The notes under the pieces are model-generated. The model ran no database searches and was not told the DNA's origin. It was given only the letters and a program-made list of their open reading frames with translations. The translations under genes and the position numbers were made by a program. 64,000 nucleotides of DNA from contig OY970240.1 of NCBI GenBank assembly GCA_963715445.1, positions 310,001-374,000 of the forward strand, given 5' to 3'. This stretch comes from JAAYBF01 sp963715445. GTDB taxonomy: Bacteria; Actinomycetota; Thermoleophilia; Solirubrobacterales; Thermoleophilaceae. How positions within the stretch are numbered: the stretch's first letter is position 1; each line of letters opens with the position of its first letter. This document shows positions 24,780 through 32,406 of the stretch, piece after piece.

Positions 24780-25363
24780 GGCGTGAGCGCCGCCTTGAGC
24801 GACTCCAGCCGCTTCGCGCCGATCCCATCAACCTCGCTCAGCTGGTCGATCGAGCGGAAGCCTCCCTGCTGGGTGCGGAACTCCACGATCCGCTCCGCCA
24901 GCGTCGGGCCGATCCCGTCGAGCCCGTCGAGCTCCTCCGCGGTCGCGGTGCCGAGGCTGACCGGCCGCTCGACACCCACCACCCCCGCTCCGGTGCCCGC
25001 GGGCAAGCCGCCGGCCGGAGCGAGCGCCGGCACGACCACCTGCTGGCCGTCCTGGAGCGGTGCCGCCAGGTTGATGGCCGTGAGATCGGCGTCGGTGGCA
25101 GCGCCACCCGCCCGCCTGACCGCCGCGGCCACGCGAGCCCCCTCGCCCAGGCGGTAGAGGCCCGGGCGCCGGACGGCGCCCGCCACGTGGACGTACGGCC
25201 CCGCTCGAGCATGCGAGCGCTTGGAGCGCGCGGCTGGGCCGGCACCCACCACCTCGGCAGCGGGAGGGGCTGGATCCGCCGCCAGCAGACGCAGGCCGAG
25301 CAGGACGGCGGCGACCGCCGCCACGGCCCAGGCGGCGGCGTGCAGGGTCGCCCGATCGTCCAC
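24776..25363 (-). CDS. comEA: ComEA-type DNA-binding competence protein
   Basis: ComEA is a membrane-anchored DNA receptor. The 195 residues show an N-terminal membrane helix (about 9-29), an SLBB segment (about 55-115: VHVAGAVRRPGLYRLGEGAR) and a C-terminal double helix-hairpin-helix (LDGIGPTLAERIVEFR; VDGIGAKRLESLK). The start is GTG at 25363, with TAGCGT ending 7 bases before it, so it is probably leaderless. It is coupled to comEC. With comEC it suggests, but does not prove, natural competence; no comF or pilus genes are in view. Confidence 0.92.
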   Translation of the reverse strand: MDDRATLHAAAWAVAAVAAVLLGLRLLAADPAPPAAEVVGAGPAARSKRSHARAGPYVHVAGAVRRPGLYRLGEGARVAAAVRRAGGAATDADLTAINLAAPLQDGQQVVVPALAPAGGLPAGTGAGVVGVERPVSLGTATAEELDGLDGIGPTLAERIVEFRTQQGGFRSIDQLSEVDGIGAKRLESLKAALTP

Positions 25364-25370
25364 GAAGGCG

Positions 25371-25376
25371 ACGCTA
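25371..25376 (-). promoter_or_regulatory. -10 box of comEA-comEC-holA
   Basis: TAGCGT ends 7 bases before the comEA GTG. Confidence 0.45.
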
Positions 25377-25438
25377 GGCGGCTCCGCACGACGGCTGTCT
25401 ACCGTCGGCGCACCGATCCGCGACGAGAGGGCGACGAT

Positions 25439-25454
25439 CCGGGCTTTCGCCCGG
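25439..25454 (-). terminator. GAAA-loop hairpin upstream of comEA
   Basis: CCGGGC-GAAA-GCCCGG on the minus strand: a perfect 6-bp G/C stem capped by a GNRA tetraloop, 36 bases after the stop of the preceding secreted-protein gene. This is a likely 3' end for that transcript. Confidence 0.45.
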
Positions 25455-25489
25455 AGTCAGGCGCGCTCAACCTACGTTCGTGTTGCAGC

Positions 25490-26278
25490 TCAGCGCAGGG
25501 AGAGGGCGTAACGGAAGGCCGTGGCGTAGCCCGGATTGGCGCCGAGGCCGACCATCAGCCCCGCCGCCCGCTCGAGCGTCGCGGCGTCACCGTCCGAGAC
25601 GCGGCTGCGCCACTCTGCCGCGTCCACCTGCTTGGAGATGTGCTTCTCGATGCGGGTCGCGATCGGCGGCGCCTTGTAGTCGACGCGGATGATCTGCTCC
25701 GGCGTCCGCGTCGGGAACTCGCGCACCTTGGCGGTGAGCCTGTTGAAGACCTGGCAGCTCGCCTCGATCTTGCCGATCGCCAGATAGGCGGCGTTGCGAC
25801 GGGTGTGCGCCGCCACCGCCTCGCGCAGCAGGGGGTCGCCTACGCCGACGCCGTGAATCCCGGCCATGAAGCGATTGAACACCGGCCCGTAGGCCACGAT
25901 CGGCGCACGCTGATCGTGCAGCAGAGCGCTCATGTCGCGCAGCAGGGTGCGCGCGGCGCGGGCGTACAGGTCGCGCTGGGGGCGATGACGCACCTTGCGG
26001 ATCCGCTTCCATCCCGGTCCGCTGCGCATGCAGCTCTTGAGCGCGCCGGCGTCCTGCCGGCGCAGGCGCTCCACCGAGCTCGAAGCAGCCCGCTTGCCAC
26101 GTGCGAGATCCACCGTGGCCCTCTGCAGCGCCGAGACGTCGCTGGCGGCGGTGCTGGCCGGCGGCGAGGCAGTTGCCGCCGACGCCGGGACGAGCCCAGC
26201 CAGGGCGGCAACCACGACGATCGCCGCGCTGACGGCCCGCGATGCGGCAGGCGAGTTACGCGGTTTCCACAGATCCAC
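25490..26278 (-). CDS. Secreted protein of unknown function
   Basis: I do not recognise a family. The 262 residues start at a GTG (26278) with a basic stretch and a hydrophobic segment (about 13-36, ending ASAATASPP), a typical Sec signal peptide. The mature part is helical and Arg-rich with two cysteines (CMRS near 83 and ASCQVFNRL near 180) that could form a disulfide. It ends in GLGANPGYATAFRYALSL. Codon use is like its neighbours, and no transfer is suggested. It lies alone between leuS and comEA. Confidence 0.75.
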   Translation of the reverse strand: MDLWKPRNSPAASRAVSAAIVVVAALAGLVPASAATASPPASTAASDVSALQRATVDLARGKRAASSSVERLRRQDAGALKSCMRSGPGWKRIRKVRHRPQRDLYARAARTLLRDMSALLHDQRAPIVAYGPVFNRFMAGIHGVGVGDPLLREAVAAHTRRNAAYLAIGKIEASCQVFNRLTAKVREFPTRTPEQIIRVDYKAPPIATRIEKHISKQVDAAEWRSRVSDGDAATLERAAGLMVGLGANPGYATAFRYALSLR

Positions 26279-26286
26279 ACTTGATG

Positions 26287-26328
26287 GATCGGGCCGGCGC
26301 CGGCTGCGCGTTAGCGCTCCGGCCGATC
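26287..26328 (-). terminator. Inverted repeat after leuS
   Basis: GATCGG(G)CCGG pairs with CCGGCCGATC across a GC-rich interior, 40 bases after the leuS stop. It may act as a terminator or as an mRNA end. Confidence 0.35.
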
Positions 26329-26368
26329 CTCGTCCAAATGGCCAGCCGCGGAGGAGCCCCGCCGCGGG

Positions 26369-28828
26369 CTAGCGCGCGACGAAGTTGACGAGCCGGCCCG
26401 GCACCACGATCGTCTTCACGACCTCTCGCCCGTCGAGGCGCGCCTCTAGGCGCTCCGAGCCCCTGGCGAGCGCCTCGACCTCCTCGTCCGAGGTGCCGGT
26501 GGGCACCGCGAGGCGATCGGCCACCTTGCCATTGATCTGGACCACGAGCTCGTAGGAGTCCGTGGCCAGCAGGCTCTCGTCGGCCTTGGGCCAGGGCTCC
26601 TCCCAGACGCGCCGACCGGTGAGCAGCTCGTACACCTCGCTGCCGAGGTGCGGCGCAAAGGGGAAGATCAGCGAGCCCGCGGTGGCCGTGGCGAAGCGCA
26701 GCTGGGAGGCGCCCTCCGGCGTGCCCGCCAGCTCCTCGCCGTGCTTGGTGATCTCGTTGACCAGCTCGATCACCGCGGCGATGGCGGTGTGGGTGGCGAA
26801 GCGCTCACCGAGGTCGCGGGTCACCTTGTCGATCGCCCAGTGGGCCTTGCGGAGCACCGCGCTCGGCTCGCCCTGCGGGTCGAGGGCCGGCCGATCGGCG
26901 GTCTGGGGAATCGCCTCGGCGGCGTCCACGGCGGCACGCCACAGCCGCTTGAGGAAGCGCGATATGCCGTCCATCCCCTTGTCGTTCCAGTCGCCGCCCT
27001 CGGCGGGATGGCCCACGTAGAGGATGTAGCAGCGCGTCGTGTCCGCGCCGTAGCGCTCCACGAACTCGCGCGGGCTGACGACGTTGCCCTTCGACTTCGA
27101 CATCTTCGCCCCGTCGCGCGTGACCATCCCCTGGGTGAAGAGCCGGGCGAAGGGCTCCTGCACGTCGAGCAGGCCCATGTCCGCGAGCGCCTTCGTGAAG
27201 AAGCGCGCGTACATCAGGTGGAGGATCGCGTGCTCCACGCCGCCGATGTACTGGTCGACGGGCATCCACGCATCGAGCACCTCGCGGTCCCACGGCGCGG
27301 AGTCGTTGCGCGCGTCGCAGTAGCGCAGGAAGTACCAGGACGAGTCGACGAAGGTGTCCATCGTGTCGGTCTCGCGCTTCGCCGGCGCACCGCACTTCGG
27401 GCACTCGACGTTGACCCAGTCCTCGGCGGCGGCGAGCGGCGAGCAGCCCTTCGGGGCGTAGTCCTCGATGTCCGGCAGCACCACCGGGAGTTGATCGTCG
27501 GGCACCGGGACAAGGCCGCAGGAGGGGCAGTGGACGATCGGGATCGGGCAGCCCCAGTAGCGCTGGCGCGAAAGCAGCCAGTCGCGCAGGCGGTAATGGA
27601 CCGAGGGCCTGCCCTTGCCATCGGACTCGAGCCACTCGACGATCTGGTCGAACGCCTCGCGGTTGTGGAGCCCGTCGAAGCGGCCGCTGCCCACCATCGG
27701 CCCATCGCCCGTGTAGGGCAGCTCGTCGCCGCCCTCGATCACGCGCCGGACCTCGAGGTCGTAGCGGCGGGCGAACTCGAAGTCGCGCGCGTCGTGCGCG
27801 GGCACCGCCATGATCGCGCCGGTGCCGTACTCCATCAGCACGTAGTCGGCCACGTAGATCGGGATCTGCTCGCCGTTAACCGGGTTCGTGACCGTCCGGC
27901 CGAGCGGGACCCCCGTCTTCTCCCTGTCCTCGGCGCCGCGCTCGTCGGCCGAGGCCGCGGCGGCGCGCTCCACGTAGTCGCGCACCTCGGGTGAGTCGTT
28001 CAGGCGCAGAACGTCCGGATGCTCGGGCGCCATGACGAAGAAGGTCGCTCCGAACAGCGTGTCCGGGCGGGTGGTGAAGACGGGGTAGTCGGTGCCGAGC
28101 TCCTCGCAGCGGAACACCACCTCGGCGCCTTCCGAGCGGCCGATCCAGTTGCGCTGCATCGTCACCACGTTCTGCGGCCAGTCGATCGTCTCGAGGTCGT
28201 CGAGCAGGCGGTCGGCGTAGTCGGTGATCTTGAAGAACCACTGCTCGAGCTGGCGCTTCTCGACGAGCGCGCCGGAGCGCTCGCCGCGACCGTCGATCAC
28301 CTGCTCGTTGGCGAGCACCGTCTCCTCGACGGGGTCCCAGTTGACCGCCGCGTCCTTGCGGTAGGCGAGCCCCTTCTCGAACATCCGCAGGAACAGCCAC
28401 TGCGTCCAGCGGTAGTAGGACGGCTGATGGGTGCCGATCTCGCGCGACCAGTCGATCGAGACCCCCCAGTCGTTGAACTGGCGGCGGAACTCGGCGATCG
28501 AGGCCTCGGTCGATTCGCGCGGGTGCTGGCCCGTCTTGATCGCGTGGTTCTCGGCGGGCAGGCCGAAGGCGTCGTAGCCCAGCGGATGCAGCACCCGGTA
28601 GCCGTTGCGCCGCTTGAAGTGCGCTATCGCGTCGCCGACCGAGTACACCTTCAGATGGCCGATGTGCGGCTCGCCCGAGGGGTAGGGCAGCATCTCGAGC
28701 ACGTAGGACTTCGGCCGTCCGTCGTCCTCGTTGCCGACCTCCCAGGTGCGCTCGTCGGCCCACACCCGCTGCCACCTGCGCTCGATCTCGCGCGGCTCGT
28801 ACTGCTGCTCGTCCGTCGTGTCCGTCAT
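26369..28828 (-). CDS. leuS: Leucyl-tRNA synthetase
   Basis: LeuRS charges tRNA-Leu. The 819 residues have the HIGH motif as PHIGH (54-58), the CP1 editing domain with the TTRPDTLFG motif near 256, the zinc-like CPSCG and CPKCG pairs, and KMSKSKGN near 590. The C-terminal anticodon-binding domain is complete. The bacterial-type length is normal. A TACTCT box ends 10 bases before the ATG, giving an almost leaderless mRNA. Confidence 0.97.
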   Translation of the reverse strand: MTDTTDEQQYEPREIERRWQRVWADERTWEVGNEDDGRPKSYVLEMLPYPSGEPHIGHLKVYSVGDAIAHFKRRNGYRVLHPLGYDAFGLPAENHAIKTGQHPRESTEASIAEFRRQFNDWGVSIDWSREIGTHQPSYYRWTQWLFLRMFEKGLAYRKDAAVNWDPVEETVLANEQVIDGRGERSGALVEKRQLEQWFFKITDYADRLLDDLETIDWPQNVVTMQRNWIGRSEGAEVVFRCEELGTDYPVFTTRPDTLFGATFFVMAPEHPDVLRLNDSPEVRDYVERAAAASADERGAEDREKTGVPLGRTVTNPVNGEQIPIYVADYVLMEYGTGAIMAVPAHDARDFEFARRYDLEVRRVIEGGDELPYTGDGPMVGSGRFDGLHNREAFDQIVEWLESDGKGRPSVHYRLRDWLLSRQRYWGCPIPIVHCPSCGLVPVPDDQLPVVLPDIEDYAPKGCSPLAAAEDWVNVECPKCGAPAKRETDTMDTFVDSSWYFLRYCDARNDSAPWDREVLDAWMPVDQYIGGVEHAILHLMYARFFTKALADMGLLDVQEPFARLFTQGMVTRDGAKMSKSKGNVVSPREFVERYGADTTRCYILYVGHPAEGGDWNDKGMDGISRFLKRLWRAAVDAAEAIPQTADRPALDPQGEPSAVLRKAHWAIDKVTRDLGERFATHTAIAAVIELVNEITKHGEELAGTPEGASQLRFATATAGSLIFPFAPHLGSEVYELLTGRRVWEEPWPKADESLLATDSYELVVQINGKVADRLAVPTGTSDEEVEALARGSERLEARLDGREVVKTIVVPGRLVNFVAR

Positions 28829-28838
28829 CTCGGACGGC

Positions 28839-28844
28839 AGAGTA
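28839..28844 (-). promoter_or_regulatory. -10 box of leuS
   Basis: TACTCT ends 10 bases before the leuS ATG; the leader would be about 3 bases. No T-box-like leader fits here. Confidence 0.35.
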
Positions 28845-28928
28845 CCTGTGCCCCGCCCGCACGCGGCTGCGCGTGGGCCCGCGCCGGCCCTCCAGAGGAC
28901 GCTCAGGCGTTCGAGGCCGCTCGGGCGC

Positions 28929-29348
28929 TCAGCCGATCAGCGAGGAGTCGGCGTAGAGGAAGAACCAGATGGTCAACGCGATCGCTCCGAGCGTCACGCT
29001 GATCACCATCACCACGTCGAGCACCGTCCGGGGCGCCGCCCCCTCGTCCTCGCCGCGCATGCTGCGCAGCCACGGCAGCCGCAGCCTCACGACCGCGGGC
29101 GCACCCGAAACCGCGCCGTACGCGGTGTTCACCCGCGCCAGCAGCTTGGCCAGCACGACGCCGGTGATGACGATCCCCACCAGCACCAGGACGTACGGCC
29201 CGAAGCCCGCCTCCTGGCTGTCCTTCTGCATCTGGGAGGCGATCCACAGCCATCCGAGCGGCGAGCCGATCCAGAGCGTGAGGCTGCCGAGCGCCATCAA
29301 GACGATCAGCGCCACCTTCGCTACCTGCCTGAGCGGCGAGGCGACCAT
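28929..29348 (-). CDS. Small membrane protein of unknown function
   Basis: No family recognised. About 139 residues from the ATG at 29348 (an ATG at 29387 is also possible; anything longer would run into tRNA-Ala). Three hydrophobic helices are evident: about 7-27, 40-62 and 108-130, the second followed by a basic loop. It lies directly downstream of tRNA-Ala and upstream of leuS. No conserved catalytic residue stands out. Confidence 0.65.
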   Translation of the reverse strand: MVASPLRQVAKVALIVLMALGSLTLWIGSPLGWLWIASQMQKDSQEAGFGPYVLVLVGIVITGVVLAKLLARVNTAYGAVSGAPAVVRLRLPWLRSMRGEDEGAAPRTVLDVVMVISVTLGAIALTIWFFLYADSSLIG

Positions 29349-29403
29349 GTGGGAAGTCTCACAGGCGAAGCCGACGGGAGCCGCCATCGACCGATCGCCG
29401 AAC

Positions 29404-29420
29404 CCGACCACGGGGGTCGG
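29404..29420 (-). terminator. Hairpin downstream of tRNA-Ala
   Basis: CCGACC and GGTCGG form a 6-bp stem with a 5-base loop 13 bases after the tRNA 3' end on the minus strand. No T-run. Confidence 0.3.
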
Positions 29421-29432
29421 CGAATGCGGAAG

Positions 29433-29505
29433 TGGAGCTAGTCGGGCTCGAACCGACGACCTCCGCCATGCCATGGCGGCGCTCTTCCAGCTGAGCTATA
29501 GCCCC
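29433..29505 (-). tRNA. tRNA-Ala (anticodon GGC)
   Basis: A 73-base cloverleaf on the minus strand: acceptor GGGGCTA/TAGCTCC with one G-T pair, D arm GCTC/GAGC, anticodon stem CCGCC/GGCGG with loop ATGGCAT (anticodon GGC, reading GCC/GCU), T arm GTCGG-TTCGAGC-CCGAC, discriminator A. CCA is not encoded. A TAGACT -10 box lies 13 bases upstream. Confidence 0.95.
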
Positions 29506-29518
29506 GTAAGAGGTGGAG

Positions 29519-29524
29519 AGTCTA
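29519..29524 (-). promoter_or_regulatory. -10 box of tRNA-Ala
   Basis: GC-TAGACT-C, 13 bases before the mature 5' end. The same context (GC-TAGATT-C) occurs before tRNA-His. Confidence 0.5.
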
Positions 29525-29568
29525 GCGAGAGCGGGCGGGACCGCCCGGCCGCCGCGAGCGCTGGGCCG

Positions 29569-29955
29569 CTACTCGACGGTGCGCTGTGGGGCGTCGCCCC
29601 ACAGCACGTCGAGGCGGTAGAACTCACGCGCCTCGGGCGTGAAGACGTGGACGACGCAGTCGAGGTAGTCGAGCAGGATCCAGCGCGCCTCCTGGGCGCC
29701 CTCCGAGCGGCGCGGGGACAGCCCGCTCTCGTCCTTGAGCTCCCGGTGGATCGAGTCGTGGATCGCGCGGGTCTGCCGCTCCGTGTTGCCGGAGCAGATG
29801 ACGAGGAAGTCCGTGTAGCCGACCAGGCCACGCAGGTCCACGACCCGGATGTCGATCGCCTTGCGGTCCGAAGCGATGGTGGCGATCCGATCGGCGAGCG
29901 CCGCCGAGTTGAGGCCCGGCGCTCCCGCGGCTCTCACCGGCGGCTCCGCGCTCAT
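29569..29955 (-). CDS. rsfS: Ribosomal silencing factor RsfS
   Basis: RsfS binds L14 and blocks subunit joining under starvation. The 128 residues contain DIRVVDLRGLVGYTDFLVIC, CSGNTERQTRAI and the C-terminal WILLDYLDCVVHVFTPEARE-type segment near 93-112. The ATG at 29955 overlaps the nadD stop (ATGA), the usual nadD-rsfS coupling. An upstream reading in the same frame overlaps nadD and is not used. Confidence 0.95.
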   Translation of the reverse strand: MSAEPPVRAAGAPGLNSAALADRIATIASDRKAIDIRVVDLRGLVGYTDFLVICSGNTERQTRAIHDSIHRELKDESGLSPRRSEGAQEARWILLDYLDCVVHVFTPEAREFYRLDVLWGDAPQRTVE

Positions 29956-30569
29956 CCGGCCACCTCCTGAGGGGCTGCTCCGTAGAGGCCCTCGGCGGCG
30001 ATCTCGCTCGCAACGGCATCGGGCACGAGGTACCTGATCGGCAGCGATGCGGCCACGCGCTCGCGCACGAGCGACGAGGAGACGTCTATCCGCGGCATGT
30101 CGAAGAACTCGATGCGACCCTCGATCGGGAGGCCGTCGAGCGCCGCGACCACCTCCTCGCGCTGCACGCCGCCGCGCGTGGCGACCCCCACCTGCGCCAG
30201 CTCCAGCACGGCCTCCGGCTCGCGCCACGAGCCGAGGCGCGACGCCTGGTCGGCCCCGAGGATCAGGACCGGCTTCTCAGCCGGGTCGCGGGAGCGCAGC
30301 AGCCGAAGCGTGTCGACCGTGTAGGAGGTGCCGGGGCGATCCACCTCGATCCGCGAGACCGCGAGCCTCGGGTCCGAGGCCGTCGCCCGGTCGCACAGCC
30401 GCGCGCGCACCTCGCCGCCCGGGTCGCGCGCGAGCTCGCGATGCGGCGCCTCGCCCACGGGGACGAGTCTGACCGAGTCGAGCACGAGTTTGGCGTGCGC
30501 CTCCTGCGCGCACATCAGATGACCGATGTGCGGGGGGTTGAACGCGCCGCCGAGGATTCCTATGCGCAG
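29952..30569 (-). CDS. nadD: Nicotinate-nucleotide adenylyltransferase NadD, CTG start inferred
   Basis: NadD adenylates nicotinate mononucleotide in NAD synthesis. The essential nucleotidyltransferase motif GGAFNPPHIGH lies before the first conventional in-frame start (ATG, 30515), so translation must begin upstream. The only plausible codon after the proA stop is CTG at 30569, giving MRIGILGGAFNPPHIGHLM, the canonical family N-terminus, with GGGAG seven bases before it. ATA and CGC follow, not a usable start. The C-terminal SSSLVRERV (ISSTxxR-like) is present. The 205 residues then match the normal length. Confidence 0.92.
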   Translation of the reverse strand: MRIGILGGAFNPPHIGHLMCAQEAHAKLVLDSVRLVPVGEAPHRELARDPGGEVRARLCDRATASDPRLAVSRIEVDRPGTSYTVDTLRLLRSRDPAEKPVLILGADQASRLGSWREPEAVLELAQVGVATRGGVQREEVVAALDGLPIEGRIEFFDMPRIDVSSSLVRERVAASLPIRYLVPDAVASEIAAEGLYGAAPQEVAG

Positions 30570-30573
30570 CTCG

Positions 30574-31845
30574 CTACTCCCGGACCTGGCCTGAGCCCTC
30601 GACCACGTACTTGTAGGTCGTCAGCTCGCGCAGGCCGATCGGACCGCGGGCGTGCAGCTTCTGGGTCGAGTTGCCGATCTCGGCGCCCATGCCGAACACG
30701 CCGCCGTCGGTGAAGCGGGTCGAGGCGTTGACGTAGACGCAGGCCGCGTCGACCTCGTGCGTGAAGCGCTCGGCGGCATCGGTCGAGTCGGTGACGATCG
30801 CCTCGGAGTGGCCGGAGCCGTAGCGGTTGACGTGGTCGATCGCCTCGTCGAGCGAGTCGACGACCTTCACCGCGATCTCGAGCGCCAGGTACTCGGTCGC
30901 CCAGTCCTCCTCGCTCGCGTCGAGCAGCGAGTCGGCCAGGTCTCCGGCGAGCGAGCGGGTGCGGGCGTCCGCGTGCAGCGCCACACCGGCATCGCGCAGC
31001 TCCCCGAGCACGCGGGGCAGGAACTCCGGCGCCGCGTCGGCGTGCACGAGCAGCGTCTCCGCGGAGTTGCACACCCCCGGCCGCTGGACCTTCGCGTTGA
31101 GAGCGATGCGAAGTGCGTCGTCGAGGTCGGCCGTGGCGTCCACGTAGACGTGGCAGTTGCCCGCCGCCGCGTAGATGACGGGAACCGTCGCGACCTCCTC
31201 CAAGGCCGCCTTGAGGCCCTCACCGCCGCGCGGGATGATCAGGTCGACGACGCCCTTCTGGGTCGCCAGCTCGCGCAGCTCCTCGCGGCCGCCGCCGGCC
31301 ACCAGCGAGACGGCGGCGCGCGGCAGCCCGGCGGACTCCACAGCGGCCCCGGCCACCTCGGCCAGCACCGCGTTCGAGTGGATCGCCGTGGACGAGCCGC
31401 GCAGCACGATCGCGTTGCCGGACTTGAGGCAGAGCGCGGAGCAGTCGATCGTCACGTTCGGGCGCGCCTCATAGACGACGGACACCACCCCGAGCGGCAC
31501 GCGGGTCTTGCGGATCTCGAGCCCGTTCTCCAGCCGATGGCCCTCGAGCACCTCTCCGACCGGGTCGGGCAGGGCGGCGATCTTGCGCACGTCGGCCGCT
31601 ATCGAGAGCAGGCGGGACTCGTCGAGGCGCAGGCGGTCCAGCAGGGCGGCGGTCAGGCCCGCCTCCTCGCCGGCGGCCAGATCGCGGGCATTCGCCTCGA
31701 GGATCTCGTCGAGGCGCTCCTCGATCGAGCTGGCCATCGCCTCCAGCGCAGCGTCCTTCGTGCGGTCATCGGCCGCGGCCAGCGCGCGCGAGGCCTCGCG
31801 CGCGGCGAGGCACACATCGGCTACGGGCTGGACGGTCGCTGCCAT
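30574..31845 (-). CDS. proA: Gamma-glutamyl phosphate reductase ProA
   Basis: ProA reduces gamma-glutamyl phosphate with NADPH in proline synthesis. The 423 residues are an aldehyde dehydrogenase-fold enzyme with KSGNAIVLRGSS, IPRGGEGL and the catalytic Cys in GVCNSAETLLVH near 258, and FTDGGVFGMGAEIGNSTQKL near the end. A TACCCT box ends 6 bases before the ATG, so it probably has its own leaderless promoter although proB is upstream on the same strand with an OsmC gene between. Confidence 0.97.
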   Translation of the reverse strand: MAATVQPVADVCLAAREASRALAAADDRTKDAALEAMASSIEERLDEILEANARDLAAGEEAGLTAALLDRLRLDESRLLSIAADVRKIAALPDPVGEVLEGHRLENGLEIRKTRVPLGVVSVVYEARPNVTIDCSALCLKSGNAIVLRGSSTAIHSNAVLAEVAGAAVESAGLPRAAVSLVAGGGREELRELATQKGVVDLIIPRGGEGLKAALEEVATVPVIYAAAGNCHVYVDATADLDDALRIALNAKVQRPGVCNSAETLLVHADAAPEFLPRVLGELRDAGVALHADARTRSLAGDLADSLLDASEEDWATEYLALEIAVKVVDSLDEAIDHVNRYGSGHSEAIVTDSTDAAERFTHEVDAACVYVNASTRFTDGGVFGMGAEIGNSTQKLHARGPIGLRELTTYKYVVEGSGQVRE

Positions 31846-31851
31846 TGGCCA

Positions 31852-31857
31852 AGGGTA
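31852..31857 (-). promoter_or_regulatory. -10 box of proA-nadD-rsfS
   Basis: TACCCT ends 6 bases before the proA ATG. Confidence 0.4.
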
Positions 31858-31890
31858 CCGGCATCCCCCGGCCGGCCTGAGCGCCTCCCC

Positions 31891-32394
31891 TCAGACGGCG
31901 ACCAGCTCGCTCTTCAGGCGCACACCGTCGGAAAGCGTGTGCAGCACCACGCAGTAGCGCTCGGTCTTCTCGTGCAGCGCGGCGAGCTGCTCCGCGCTGG
32001 CATCCGGCGCGTCGATCTCGAGCCGCATCCGGATCTCCTCGAAGCCGACCGCCGCCTCATCGCCGATCCCGAGCGTGCCGCGGAGGTCGAGGTCCCCGTC
32101 GACCACGACCTCGATCGAGCGTGTCGGCACTCCCATCGCGGCGGCGACCATCTGGCAGGTGACCTGAGCGCACGCGGCCAGCGCGCCGAGCAGCAGGTCG
32201 CCCGAGCACGCCCCCCTCCCGGGGCCGCCGACGCCGGAGTGAGCCTCGGCCTGCTGGATCGCGCGACCGATGTCGATCGAGCAGGTGTCGGGGCCCTCGC
32301 GCTCGCTCCCCCGGGCGGTGATCGTGATCCTGGCGGCGTCCGCCTCCTCCCGATAGCGCTGCTTGAGCGGGCGTTGCCTCTCTCTCAGGTCCAT
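31891..32394 (-). CDS. OsmC/Ohr family protein
   Basis: OsmC-family proteins reduce organic peroxides through two cysteines. The 167 residues have ACSGDLLLGALAACAQVTCQ with Cys63, Cys75 and Cys80, and Cys148 in ERYCVVL on the C-terminal side. The pairing of Cys75 and Cys148 matches the family's catalytic positions; the protein is longer at the N-terminus than Ohr (about 25 basic residues). It sits 12 bases after proB and 45 before proA. A link with proline-based osmotic stress is inference only. Confidence 0.88.
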   Translation of the reverse strand: MDLRERQRPLKQRYREEADAARITITARGSEREGPDTCSIDIGRAIQQAEAHSGVGGPGRGACSGDLLLGALAACAQVTCQMVAAAMGVPTRSIEVVVDGDLDLRGTLGIGDEAAVGFEEIRMRLEIDAPDASAEQLAALHEKTERYCVVLHTLSDGVRLKSELVAV

Positions 32395-32406
32395 CGAGCC
32401 TCCCGG

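Noticed and set aside
29349..29474. Extended N-terminus of the small membrane protein
   Set aside because: It would run through the tRNA-Ala gene; the ATG at 29348 is sufficient.
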